From: Plectrocnemia conspersa
Lineage: Eukaryota > Arthropoda > Insecta > Trichoptera > Polycentropodidae
Length of the DNA stretch: 64,000 nt
NCBI GenBank assembly: GCA_009617715.1
Contig: VTFK01000432.1
Span: 1 to 64,000, forward strand
Direction: 5' to 3'
Shown: positions 14,311-25,520 of the stretch, in pieces
How the letters are laid out: each line of letters opens with the position of its first letter
Position numbering within the stretch: the stretch's first letter is position 1
The notes under the pieces: generated by a model
Seen by the model: only the letters and a program-made list of their open reading frames with translations
Told to the model about the DNA's origin: nothing
Databases searched by the model: none
Program-made: the position numbers and the translations under genes

Positions 14311-15239
14311 GCACTTTCTGTTTTTTAACGACCGCCATCTGTTGTTGTTAATAGGTTATTGTTACTAATAATTACTAATAATAGCTAAATAGTAAATTTA
14401 ATTAACATCAAGTGAGAAAGAATTTAGAGCTTGCCCAAGGCGCTAAAACACTGATATTTACTTGCAGGTTACATTTGAAAAAATACTATTTAAAAATAAT
14501 AAATATATGAAGGGAGCATAAAGGGAATTGCGTTAAGTAAATTTCATAAATCGTATATAGGGTTGCATATCTTACAATTCCCTGAGCGTCACTCGTATTC
14601 AAAGTTGTGCGAAGAGAGGATGAGTTACAAAAAAAAAAACATAACCTTTTTGTTTTTAGCGGAATCTCGTAATTGCTCCTACATGGAGGTTTAAATGACT
14701 CCGCTAAAGTTTAATGAGAACACTTTGCGGAGACCGCCTTAAAAATTACAGCAATTATGACAATTATGCATAAAGCTAAATAAAAATCAAATCGGTTTAT
14801 CAAAGGTATTACTCACTTTTTTACGTTCAAACGAAAAAATCATACACGTAATGACTGATTATAAATATTTTTTGATTAATTTACATGTTAAAAGTACGTT
14901 CAATTGCACAGTCGTTAATGTGCAAATATTGCAATTTTGCAATAGTCAAGAACGAAAATTTATTTAATATTATTTGTAATATTTTATACAAAATCATAAT
15001 ATTTTTTTTTTATCTATATACATAAGTTACACAAATAATTTTATTATTACTTTTGCATTATTGTCTCGTTCTATCAGGCTTATGTAAGATAAAATAATAT
15101 TACATATAAGCCCGTATCGTAGTAAAACACATGTATGTATCTACAACGATTGTAATACAATTTTTCGATAATAAGTCCATTGAATAACCAATATATTGTT
15201 ATTAATCAGTTATACTAGCAAAGTTCGAAAGTATTGTGA
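14311..15239. other. Mixed stretch; one richer patch, no gene
   Basis: A moderately balanced patch at about 14320-14760 includes an E-box in CCATCTGTTG. The rest is A+T-rich. No reading frame of interest. Confidence 0.4.
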
Positions 15240-15640
15240 CTCCTCTTTATTAAAAAAATGTCAATCAGTGAAATATACAGTTTCAAATTGAGCGTTCAAC
15301 TTGAACGAATCGTCAGTAATCAATTCCCCGCAGAATGACATTAGACTGTGGACGACTTGCAGAATCTTCAGCAATAATTCACGTCTATGAGGCGTCGAGG
15401 ATTTTGTAAACTTTCTGAAGTTAATACCGTGAGATCGAATTCGTCTGAGACGCAAATAAAAAGCTGATTTACCTCTGACAAGAGAAGTTTACACGGTCGG
15501 TTCAGAGATTCGAACCGAGTGAAACCTGAAAGCCGACTGATAACATTATTCCAGTTAAAAGTTTTCCCGGCTCCGATTTCGCATCATAAAAACAAAACAT
15601 AAAGAGGTGCAAACTAGAGCGAAATCGAACCCAGAGCCTT
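15240..15640. other. Balanced-composition island, candidate conserved non-coding element
   Basis: The island contains a short hairpin, TCGGTTC...GAACCGA, near 15497-15519 and several CG-rich words. A 64-codon minus-strand frame (15455 to 15261) has no recognisable motif. A weak SINE copy begins about 150 bp downstream. Confidence 0.35.
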
Positions 15641-15787
15641 TCTTGGATTTTACGCAATAATCTTTTGAGTTTATGGAACGAAAATTTAAATTAAAAAACC
15701 TTTAAATTAAGCAAATTTCCCTGAATATTTTATTTACATTTTGTTGTTTTGGTGAGTACTAAATTATTGTGATGATATCTAAATTAA

Positions 15788-15995
15788 GGTCGGATTAGCG
15801 CATTCTGTAACGTCTCAAACTAGTAATGTTGAGGTTATAGGTTTGAGCCCCGGCGGCAGCAGACTCGAATTTTTATTAAATTAAATGCGATATTATTAAA
15901 ACCACCCCCAGCTGCAAAGTGATATTTATTGAATATAAATCGTATTACACATAATTTACATAATATTATAGATGTCACCGATTCTCAGACTTTCA
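15788..15995 (+). mobile_element. tRNA-derived SINE, copy 1
   Basis: The head resembles a tRNA gene. It has an A-box-like segment GGATTAGCGCATTCTG, then GTAACGTCTCAAACTAGTAA, then a B-box-like GGTTTGAGCCCCGG. A body follows with CGAATTTTTATTAAAT, then an A+T-rich region, and it closes with GATGTCACCGATTCTCAGAC. The same order of blocks recurs at 17527-17740, 43929-44150 and 61490-61672. That shows a dispersed Pol III retroposon family, not a single tRNA pseudogene. No target duplication could be fixed by eye. SINEs of this class encode no protein and depend on a LINE for movement. Confidence 0.7.
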
Positions 15996-17526
15996 ATTTG
16001 TTTAATAATACTATAGGTTCAATATGTCTGATTGACTTGCATTGCTGGTACAGATTTACCCCGGTGTAACGTATTGGACTTTGTTAGACTACTTGTTAAA
16101 ATTCCTTTATACATTATGAAAATTATGTTTTACGAAAAAAAATACATAAAAAAACTTAATATAAAATTTGCTTCTAAATTATATAAATGCCTAAATAAAA
16201 CACTGATCAAGATCAGTGGATTAGAATTTTCAATTGGAGAATGTTTAGTGAGTTTATCGACATATTTACAAATCAAACCGTTACATGTCAAGTATTGCAG
16301 TCTGCTATAATACAAATAAACAATGGATCAATATAGTGAATGAAGTCGTAATAAATAATATTATTAAAGACAGTAAATTAAATAGAAAAATATATAATCT
16401 TCAATGTGTGTTCTGTTTTACAGTAATGTACAACGTTGTTAGTTTTACTCTACGTTTGACAATTTTTTAATATTATATAATAAAAAGTTATATGTAAAAA
16501 AATTAAGATACACAAAAAAGCTCTCATTGTTTGCTTTAAATATATATTCACAAATAAGCAAGTGCAACAAGAGTAAAAAAGTATGACGTGGGTGAATCCT
16601 CTCTTTCGTGTTTTACTTTCGGACGCGTCTTTGTGTCTGCCAAAAAGAGAAATGTTTGCAAACTTTTGTAAAGCAAAACTCTTGTTAAAGACTGTTCTGC
16701 GAAGGAACTACAAGAAATTACTTAAGTGGATGCATTAAACGGGTAAAGGAATGCAAACAAAGAATAATCTTAACTTTAACAAAACTAATGTACATCTAAT
16801 TATATTAGAAAAATATATAATATTAGAGCATATAATAAAATAAATTGTAAAATTTTTATAATAATTATTACTATCTAAAATAGTGAATACCGAAATACTG
16901 ATATTCTTCAAGTAACAAAAAAGTCACAAAATGATCGCTTGTATGTTCTATACTGTAAAGCAAAATATTTGCTATGAACTTTAAGAACCACGATTCATAT
17001 ATTGTATACATAAAAATAATAATGATTTTTTCTGTATACTTCTTAGATAACATTGATTATATTTTCAAAAATATTTTACATAATTAAACGCTTTTTTTAC
17101 TAACAAATTACTATTTTTTTCAACATTTTTATTCGAATAATTTTAATGACTAAAAATGTTTGTGTATTTTAAAGTTAATTTAAAACAAGAAATTTAAATA
17201 ATAAAAAATATTTTTTTACATAAAGAAAATCGTAGTATAATATTTTTTAAATAATTTATAAAAATATTTAAAAGTGTGATTCATAGTCCTAATTAAATCA
17301 AATAATACAAAAGAATTGCAAATTAATCAAAGGGCAAAAATACTGATAAAAAACTTTCTTTCAGGGAATACTAAATATTTAAATTTATTTTATTTTTATT
17401 AAATCTTCCGTTGAAACCTAACAGGCTAAAACTCAATGCGTCATAACGAGCTAAGAATATATCAACTAATTATATCAATCAGATATATTGAATACCTACA
17501 AGTAATTATTAATTAACTACTAGACC
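15996..17526. other. A+T-rich stretch between two inverted SINE copies
   Basis: Small frames at 16032-16310, 16130-16315 and 16871-17053 overlap on opposite strands and show no family motif. A slightly richer patch lies at 16570-16780. No gene supported. Confidence 0.45.
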
Positions 17527-17740
17527 AAAAGTCTGGGAATCGGTGACATCTATAATCATAATTATAAATTATTATATGTAATATAATTTATAACCAATAT
17601 ATGATACTATAGCTAGGGCCGGATTTTTAATAAAAGCGCATTTTTTAAAAAATAAAAATTCGAGTGCCATTGCCGGAGCTCGAACCCGCAATCTCAAAGT
17701 TACTAGTCTGAGACGTTACGAACTAAGCTAACCCGTCTTC
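17527..17740 (-). mobile_element. tRNA-derived SINE, copy 2 (best preserved head)
   Basis: Read on the minus strand, it starts GACGGGTTAGCTTAGTTCG (A box), continues GTAACGTCTCAGACTAGTAA, and has a near-canonical B box GGGTTCGAGCTCC. The body CGAATTTTTATTTTTT and the closing GATGTCACCGATTCCCAGAC follow. It lies in the opposite orientation to copy 1, about 1.5 kb away, so the two could pair if co-transcribed. The A and B boxes are the closest to Pol III consensus among the four copies. Confidence 0.75.
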
Positions 17741-17779
17741 ATATATGAATATAGTTCATTCAATGTGTATTTTAGGTTT

Positions 17780-18060
17780 AATATGGACAAAATGGTGAAT
17801 GTGCTTTTAGAAATTTGTGGCATCGCCATACGTAGTGCTTATTGTAATGCCATATTATTATTATTGCGGTCGGGCAAAATCCGGTGTGTGTTTGTATCCA
17901 ATCAAACCACTTTGTGTTAATAAGTAACCAAATAGTATTCAATATTGGCTATGCGTTAACGTGACCGCAAAACGCTACCACCAAAATAATCCCGAATTCT
18001 GGCATTCCTGTTCTACAAATATAGAAATTTGTATGAATGGTTGTTAAGCAAAGATTGTGT
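17780..18060. other. Balanced-composition island with RUNX-type cores
   Basis: Two RUNX/Runt core words are visible: TGCGGT at 17865-17870 and its complement ACCGCA at 17964-17969. CAATCAAACCACTTT lies between them. No coding-like frame is present. Read as a candidate enhancer. Motif occurrence alone is weak evidence. Confidence 0.35.
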
Positions 18061-19310
18061 ATTGGGATTTTAGACCACAATACCAGTATTCAATTCTTTA
18101 ATTATTTTTAAAGTAGAAAACTATTTTTTATAATTCAATTGAATATTACGTAAAATGAAATAGTCACAAAATCATCGATAAATACCTCTATGACGCACGC
18201 CTTAAATTTGGCTGCAATTTTGACGTCTAATTGAACGAAGGCTATTGTAATAAAAAAATAGCCGCTATTTGCCATTCTTTTTTTTCATTATAAACTTATT
18301 CGTCAATTGACAGCTGAAAGACTGAGGACTCGTAAACGAGTCTTGAAAGAACATTGTTTAGTGGCCGTGAGCTCGGGCATGAGTCCTGCGTCATACGTTT
18401 TTTTTTATTAAATAAATACTGGGATATCATCTAGTTTGCCTTATATGATAATCTAAAATGATAGAATACTATTTCTACGTACTATCAAATAAAAAAGAAA
18501 TTATATTTCACTGCAAATTTTTGTAAAAAGAGTCGTCTTATTCAATTGCGACACAATGCAATGAGACGTTGCCATTTTGGAGCACGTGAATTTTTTTTAT
18601 GAAATAAATTAACCATAATTATTTATTTTATGTTATACTTCTGGAACAAAAATAAATTTCAGGGCCAAATTATGGGACTAAGTAAACATAAAACCAATCT
18701 AATCAAAAGAAATCGAAACATCCCGGTTGATAGTACATCAATTAACAAAGTTTTTGAAGCTAAAATTCGGTATGTTATTGCAAAATTAAAATCGTTACGG
18801 TATATGTAGATAAATTATATAATACAGTAAACAAAGAACTTGCAATAAATATCATTTATTAACTAATATTTTTACCGGGTGTTTGTTATTTTGAAAGTTC
18901 CTCACCATTTAAAAAACCGCAATGATTCACAGATTAAGAAGCCAGGGGAAAAAAGCTACAATTCGGATAAAATATTGAAAAAAAATATATTATTACACTG
19001 ATGAATAAAATCATGAACGAATAAATATATATTTTTCATTCTTAATATTTTTTGTAAATTTAAAATGATTGCAAGGGCTACAAATTAGTTATTTATAATT
19101 TAATAATATGTATGTTTAAATGCTTCTATAAATTTTTGTATAAACGATTTATAAAAAATATCCCTTTATAATATATAATAATATAATTTGCACTCACCAA
19201 ATTTTTCGGCATCCTTTCTCTGCTAACAACTGTCACTGACACATTTATTTTTATCACTACACTTATAGGCCATATCATATCACTATTTATATTTCTTTTT
19301 ATTATTAACA
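18061..19310. other. A+T-rich stretch, no gene; one small hairpin
   Basis: The perfect 7-bp inverted repeat GACTCGT/ACGAGTC with a 2-nt loop lies near 18328-18343 inside a short richer patch (18290-18400). The frame at 19126-19311 on the minus strand lies just downstream of the piggyBac fragment but shows no motif of that family. Confidence 0.45.
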
Positions 19311-19553
19311 CTATTCACATTTTTTGATACGTATAAAAACATGAATTTCACAAATTTTGCACATGTATGCTGTATCTTTACTTATTCCAAGTGCAGAACA
19401 AACACGACATTTTCTTCTCACATATTTCTCACCAATTTTTATTGGGTAATGGTTTTTTAGCTTATCCGAAAGCCTTTCTGGTGGTTCGACAGCACAAGCA
19501 CGGCAAGATGTGTTAGAGCCTGCTGAAATGTCTTCAGAATCGATAGATTCCAC
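19311..19553 (-). pseudogene. piggyBac-like transposase, C-terminal cysteine-rich fragment
   Basis: The 80-codon minus-strand frame reads RLSDKLKNHYP, then RRKCRVCSALGISKDTAY, then MCKICEIHVF. A basic stretch followed by paired C-x2-C motifs, with a G-x-x-K-[DE]-T-x-[YA] between them, is the signature of the C-terminal zinc-binding domain of piggyBac family transposases. In that family the end normally reads C-x2-C-x-V-x-L-C-x3-C-F. Here that last cysteine group is lost after MCKICEIHVF, consistent with a frameshift. The DDE catalytic core that should lie upstream (higher coordinates) was not found, so this is a truncated, dead fragment. Flanking TTAA target sites could not be assigned. Confidence 0.65.
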
Positions 19554-19844
19554 TGAATTCTGTACCCATCCTTACTCAAAATAAAATCTTTGAATTAAAT
19601 TTTGCTGTTACGATTCGAATTTTGATAGACACTGAACGAATAAAATAAAAAACAATGGAATAAATATTTTTTTTGCTTATTTCATTGTTTTCAAAAATAT
19701 TAACTAATTATGTATTGATCGGCACGAAAATATCCTAATTTGATTAAAAAATAAACGGAACATTGCATTTTTGCAATACACAAAAAAATATATTAAATAA
19801 TATAAAAAAGGATACTCAAAAATTTATAAATATAGTTATTTTAT

Positions 19845-19985
19845 ATACGAGGCCGTGTATCGGGATTATTCGCATTTTGCTGTTTGATATCCGATATAGA
19901 CCGCCATTGAAAGTCGGCATGTTAAATATGAGAGCCGCGCCTGTGGCGGATAGATAATTTGTCATTTCATTAAAAATAATAATAA
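19845..19985 (+). repeat. Dispersed repeat, copy A (pairs with 21764-21935)
   Basis: The block CATTGAAAGTCGGCATGTTA, then GCCTGTGGCGGATAGATA, then TTTGTCATTTCATTAAA aligns with the reverse complement of 21764-21935. The order is the same over about 140 bp at roughly 70% identity, estimated by eye. It ends in an A+T-rich tail, ATAATAATAAA. It may be the 3' end of a retroposon or a non-autonomous DNA element. Family unknown. Confidence 0.55.
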
Positions 19986-21159
19986 ATCAACGCTGATGGG
20001 TTGTCGGTTTGGCTGTAATCTGGCTTTAATCATAATATGCAAATTGTGGAGAAAACAGACACACGCATTTTCCGACCCCAATTACCCCTTATAAAATTAA
20101 ACTGACCGATCGAATATTTTTTTTTATAATTAATATTAATCATAACGATATAATATGTATATAACATCTTTAAAAAAGAGGGCAGTCAACTTCCATTAGG
20201 CAATTGACCTCTTAATTTATAACAGTAAGAGTTAAAAATATATAGTTATTAACCGTCGCGATGATCTAATGCATGTTTTAGAGGGTTTTAGGAAAGGTAA
20301 CCGACCATAATTCACCGACTTGTAAATTCGTCAAATAGGAAATTCACCGACCCCGCAATTTGTCGAACGGAAAGTTCGCCGATTATTTATTTATTCTAAA
20401 CCATGAAACTTCAGTTAATGCATTTAATTTCTTAGTTTGTCATTTTATCCGTCAAATTCATGTAAAATTGATCTTTTTTAGTGATTGAAGAAGGGTCTAG
20501 ATTCTAGAACCTTTCATCGCCGGCCGATTGATTATTTTTATAATCGCCATAATTTTTTATTATTTATAATTCTATAAACTATTCTTGTTTTATCTTTTTA
20601 TTGAAAAGTCAAATTTAATTAATCGCATTGTTAAGCAAAATATAAGCTTTAAATTTCTTTCATGATATTGCAACGTCAATAATTGTACACAATATTTAAA
20701 TAAACAATAATGTGGAACCATATTGTGATTATTTCTTCCTGATAATAGAACACATCGGTATATATAGGTAATTGAATACAAGGAACGGATTCGATAAATA
20801 TGTTATTTCATTAATATAGTAATAAAATAATAATAACGATGAGCTACAAAGCAACACATGTGTATGTAATTGGTATATGAAAAAACTACATAATACGCGA
20901 TAACATTGTATAGATCATAATTATTACAACGATAAACAATATGGTTATATAGTAATATAACATATTTTTAAAGCGATTTAATAAGAGTCTAGGACCTAGA
21001 CCCAAAATTAAAAATGTATAAAACACATACAATAGAAGAAAAGCTTGTTTTGAAACCATCAATTTTGGTTGAAATTATGTTCTGCAAAACAGTTGCGCAG
21101 AGTTTAAAAATTCAGCTGGTGTTGTTGTTGATTTTTCTATATTTATTTGCTTCTTCTAA
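19986..21159. other. A+T-rich stretch with one minisatellite (annotated separately)
   Basis: Apart from the 16-bp-period array at 20300-20385, nothing is recognised. Small frames at 20590-20781 and 21014-21223 lack motifs. Confidence 0.45.
20300..20385. repeat. Minisatellite with exact 16-bp period
   Basis: Unit starts ACCGAC/GTCAAA/ACCGAC/GTCGAA/GCCGAT fall at 20314, 20330, 20346, 20362 and 20378, exactly 16 bp apart. A further ACCGAC at 20300 is 14 bp before the first. Each unit ends in AAATTC, AATTT or AGTTC. Units are diverged but the phase is kept. On the minus strand the units read GACAAATTGCGGGG and GTCGGTGAATT. This resembles the GGACAATTGCTCTC units at 30437-30566. Confidence 0.7.
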
Positions 21160-21191
21160 GGTATTCGATCTGAAAATTAAGATCGAATACC
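21160..21191. other. Perfect 12-bp inverted repeat (hairpin, 8-nt loop)
   Basis: GGTATTCGATCT (21160-21171) pairs perfectly with AGATCGAATACC (21180-21191) around the loop GAAAATTA. It lies in A+T-rich DNA with no gene nearby. It could be a replication or recombination scar, or a small structured transcript. Confidence 0.75.
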
Positions 21192-21763
21192 TAAATTTAG
21201 TGCTACTAATTTTCATTCATTGAATATTTCTTTACATGTCTAATATTTTTTAAACGTTAAAAAAGCAATAAATTCAACAATAATTTGCAAACAAATTTTA
21301 ACACAAACGGAGCCGCAGCATAAACTACAGTCTGCCCTTTGAAAAATAATATTTATTGTGCTTTTGAAGGCAATGTTATTTCTTAAGCCCTTTCCCCCTC
21401 ATTTCGACAGGCTTGTAAATAATACAATAAATCATCCATCGCATTAAAAATGCATTAATTAACACACATATAAATAAACATTACTGATATTATTCTGTAA
21501 TTTTTTTTTAAGAAAAACATATTACTATTCTGTTCCTGAATTGTTATATAAAATCAGAAGCTAGCTTGATTTTATATAATAATTCAGAAGTTAGCTTATA
21601 CTGTAATAATCTACTGGAATTCTAAGAATTTAAGAATACAATTAATTATTTATTCGCTTTATTAATCATTCTTATTTCTCATGTAAAATTTTCATTTTTT
21701 TATAAACCCTTTTCCTAAGAACGGCTACAAATATAATTTTCGAAACTCATAATCCTTTTTAAT

Positions 21764-21935
21764 TTAAATATAATTATAAATCAAGTCTTTGGCGTTGGTT
21801 TTAATAATATTTAATAAAATGACAAAATATATATCGGCCACAGACACCGCCAACGTATTTGACCTGCCAACTTTCAATGGTTGTCCGTGTCGGATTTCAG
21901 GCATCAAACCTAGAATAATCCAGGCGCGCGCGGCC
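21764..21935 (-). repeat. Dispersed repeat, copy B (inverted relative to 19845-19985)
   Basis: On the minus strand it reads CATTGAAAGTTGGCAGGTCA, then GTCTGTGGCCGATATATA, then TTTTGTCATTTTATTAAA. This is collinear with copy A. A G+C-rich segment (GCGCGCGCGGCCCGC, 21927-21941 on plus) directly abuts it. Confidence 0.55.
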
Positions 21936-22110
21936 CGCACACGTTGCAAATAACTGAATAATTTATGTCATTTAATAATTCCCCAATATATGGCTGGTCT
22001 GCCCGTTTTGAATGATAAACGAGCGTGAAGAATTAGCGACGCATGCGCACAGCCGAGTGCATGGCACCGTAAATCTGTCCAAAATACCACAAAGGCCTGA
22101 TATTTCCACA
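21936..22110. other. Balanced-composition island next to repeat copy B
   Basis: Contains GACGCATGCGCACAGCC and neighbouring CG-rich words. It may be part of the same element as copy B or an independent conserved island. No coding-like frame; the 109-codon minus-strand frame at 21968-22297 shows no family motif. Confidence 0.3.
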
Positions 22111-23021
22111 AAAGGATGCAATTTGTATATGTGTTGCGTGTAAATCCATAAAATTTATTAATACTAATATGGTGAAATAAATAGGTAATTTTTAAATAAC
22201 CATAAAAATACTGGTCTTTACCAATATATAATATGTATAGAGATACTTTTTCATACACATGAATAAAAAATTCCAAAACTAAATATATATAAAACAAATC
22301 AATGCATATTAAAGTAAGTGAAAATCTAAAAAATCAGAGTCACTAGTGCATTTAATTTTGTTTTTCTTAACCTGTGTTGCGTACTGCGGGATTATTGAAA
22401 GTATGTGAGAAAGTATTTCCAGGGGTGCAAAAATAACTTTTAGATGTGCAATTAAAATTAAAATTTATATTTTGTATCTAACGTGTTTTGCAGCTCCTAG
22501 ACCATTATCTCTTACCTGATTATCTATTTTTGATCAAAGTGTGTATTGACAAAAATTGAAATTGTTCTAAGCCGCTTCCGTTTACGCTTCACTTTTTATT
22601 TAAAATAAAAAAATATATGCTCAATCTTCTACTCTGTAAATCGTATCGCTTTGTATGAACGGTGTTTAATAATACACGTGAACAAAGGAAATATATTTAA
22701 ATATTATTAATAAAAATAAAAATAGAGTTTTCGAGCCTCCACTAATGCATTCTCTTGTTGTCGACCAATGAAAAATAAGCATTCAAATATAAAACAAAAT
22801 GGCCGACGGTAACGTGACAACAGCTATTATTTATAACAAAATTTGCTACGCAACAATAATTTTCATTAATTCGTCCTGTGCGTTGTTCGATTGAATTTAA
22901 ATAATCGGATTGCAAATTAACTAGGTATGTTATATTATAACTATGAAAATGAAATATATATACATAATGTGTGTAAGGATTATAATAATACATTTTTCAA
23001 ACTAGATAAACAATCTTCTTA
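22111..23021. other. Mostly A+T-rich, no gene
   Basis: A short richer patch at 22790-22920 contains ATGGCCGACGGTAACGTGAC. The 83-codon minus-strand frame at 22742-22993 has no recognisable motif. Confidence 0.4.
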
Positions 23022-23071
23022 ATGAAATCTTCAAATTTTGAATTCCCGTCGACGGACTCCGAGGCCGAAAA
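23022..23071 (+). CDS. Speculative short 5' coding exon ending at a consensus splice donor
   Basis: An ATG at 23022 opens MKSSNFEFPSTDSEAE and then meets AAAA|GTGAGT, a strong splice-donor match (donor at 23072). The codons are less A+T-biased than the surroundings. No downstream acceptor or second exon was identified, the Kozak context is weak (T at -3), and the peptide matches no family I know. The 50-nt exon is therefore a hint only. A chance match is the leading alternative. Confidence 0.15.
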
Positions 23072-23539
23072 GTGAGTTTTTCCTTTTATAATACATAAAC
23101 ATTATCATTGCTTTCGATTTAATGCACATTTACGTTAGATTTTACTGAACCAGGTACATTTTGAGGTTAATGTCGATTAAACCATATAAATGCTAGTAAG
23201 ACTTATTTTTTTATCTATTAATATTTGGGGATACTATCTTTCACTACGATCGCGTAACAATGATTGTGATGCAGTCGGTTAATGAGCTGAAGAAGTTTGG
23301 CTACAGTAAAATTAATTCAAAGCATTATTGCAACAAAAAAATTTACCTAGATCGTTCCGTTTCTAGCGATGACTCGCAATATACATATCGAGTTGCGATC
23401 AAACAGTAATTTGTTGTTTTATTGGGTACTTACGAGTATTAATAATGTATCCCCAAGCTAGGGAAGTGTATGAAATTGCAGATCTTATTATATAGATTTT
23501 GAGATAAGTAATTCGTAGTAATTTTTCTGTCAAAAGCCT

Positions 23540-24860
23540 TTTGGATATATTTCACAACTCGATGTAATCGATCCATGGCGGAATGATAATATTTGAAGCC
23601 AAATTGCTCATCAAGTAAGATATTATTATTATTTTGTTCTAGAACTTAATTTTGGATTATATTTATGCAGATTTTTCTCGCGAATTATAGGTCGATAATT
23701 CGAAAAAAGCGTAGAGTCCGTACCCGGTTTTCGAATAACATTGGAAAATATGAACATGCAAGTGACGTATTTTAAGGGCACTGGGAATAGGTTCATTTTA
23801 TTTAATGTATTTTTTTTTTTTACTTTAATTAATATCAACTGTGAATTGATTTTCTAGACTCTGCAATTTTCAGTTTCAACGGTGTAAGCAATATTTAGCG
23901 ATAAAGTCATGATTTTTTCATTTTTATTCTTGATATATCCCATAACGAATTTTCTTTTGGATTTTATCCCCAAGATTTTTAATTAAATTTTTTTAATTCA
24001 ACTTTTACTTGGATCGGTAAGGCGTCTTTTTTATTTGTGCAGCTTTCAATTGATTGTTTGCTAGTATTTGTAAACGAACTGATTACAACGTTGCTGTATA
24101 TTTCATTGTTGGGCTCCGGTAAGGATTCCTCAACGTAATAAGAAAATAGTCCCATAGAATTTTATAGGTATATTGTTTAATTTAATTAAAGTGGTTTAAG
24201 ATGAAAATAATATAACTGGATTGTGATCAGACGAGAGGGTAGCATAAACTTCAAAGTCACTTGCACTTGGTATTTTCTTGGAATAGCAATATCTAATATA
24301 TTTGATGCACCGCGTATAATAATGCATATCTGACTTTGGAGCTTCTTTGTTTATGTTCTCTTTAATTAAAAATTTGCGTAAAGTTTTACCATTTTTATTT
24401 GTCGCCCTACAGTTCCAATCGCGGTGTTTTGAGTTAAAGTTTCCCACCGCGAACACCGGCCTGTTATAATTAAAAAAATTATGTTAGTCTATAGCTGTGT
24501 AGTTAAATTTTAGGGGAGTATATACGAAATGCACTATAATCGAGTCACTAGCATTAATTTGCACTATCGATGTTACTTCTATATTAATATAATTATTTTG
24601 AGTGGTTTCATTGTGATTCATATTTGTCTTTTCAAATAACATGGTTCCGCCTTCAATTCCAATAAAACAATTGTTCCTATATGACTAATAATTATAAAAA
24701 TGTGTTTTTAATGCCAATTTTAATTTAATTTGATTGAGTTCAAGCGGTCTCTCGCAAAGACCGTTTGCATTCCAAGTTATTTTTTTAAACCAAATATAAT
24801 CATATTTTAAAAAATTATTAATAAAGAGAGTAGTTATAAGATTTTGTAATTGATGTTGCA
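23540..24860 (-). pseudogene. Jockey-like ORF2 relic: endonuclease and partial reverse transcriptase
   Basis: The frame starts with ITWNANGLCERPLEL, the typical opening of an APE endonuclease (24820-24760). It continues with IGIEGGTMLFEK, then INASDSIIVHFVYTP. It then reads FAVGNFNSKHRDWNC (about 24450), where the family has G-D-F-N; the catalytic Asp is changed to Asn. SSDHNPVI (about 24210) keeps the catalytic His. After a decayed linker, the RT fingers are seen as FPVPLKYVT, RKPGTDSTLFSNYRPI (about 23740-23650) and then DEQFGFKYYHSAMDRLH and AFDRK (about 23620-23545). Motifs B and C (PQGS, ADD) are absent. Several stops and frame changes separate these blocks. Such proteins nick target DNA and prime cDNA synthesis on it. 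This copy cannot. Confidence 0.8.
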
Positions 24861-24879
24861 TATCCATTATAATTTGAAT

Positions 24880-25520
24880 TATGTTTTTATTGTTAAAATC
24901 TGTAATCGGAGCGGTTGCGGTTGGCTCCACCGGTAAGAACGATTTATCCAAATATTCAAGCCCCTCCCCCCCTCCCGCTGATGGGTCTGGATTCAGCGAT
25001 GTTTATTTTATTAATCACACGTTTCAGAGTGATCTTATTTTTTAATTGTTAAGATTATTTGAGTATCCTTTTTTCATAACCGGTAGTCACCTCCGCAGTT
25101 GTTTTAGATTGTACTTTCAATTTTATTACTATGTGGTCAATTTAAAGCTAGATGCGTTCCAGCACACTTGACGCAAGCAAGAATAGCTTTAAAAATGATT
25201 AATAAATTATGGATTTTTTTTAATAAATACTCCAAGCAATAAATTAATTTATATAATAGTGCGATAGCGATCAGAAGCATTGCGTTTTTTCTTTTATTAC
25301 TAATAAGTTGGGTTACGTTCTTCACCTCAAAGGTTAACGAGATCAGCTCTTCGTTAATCTCGTCGGCAGAATAAGTCGTGTAAAGCTAGCGGATGACAAC
25401 GCGTAACGGTTTGTCTTCGGGAAGTGTAAATGAATGAAAGGAAAATTCCTTTCATCTAAAAGTTTTGAGATCTTTCGGTAATCTTCAACCGAAGAAATTA
25501 TTATTATTATAATTATTTTT
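24880..25520 (-). pseudogene. Jockey-like ORF1 (Gag-like) relic with zinc knuckles
   Basis: From high to low coordinates the frames read VEDYRKISKLLDERNFPFI, then a segment equivalent to EINEELISLTFEVKNVTQLI, then CVKCAGTHLA (about 25170) and NCGGDY (about 25090). The tail is ADMQ-like (IIQIIMDMQHQLQNL, about 24870). The basic/hydrophobic block followed by CCHC-type knuckles is the PRE_C2HC plus zinc-knuckle layout of arthropod Jockey ORF1 proteins, which bind the element RNA. Stops interrupt the first and third knuckles and frames shift at least twice. The N-terminal limit is not clear. Confidence 0.7.
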
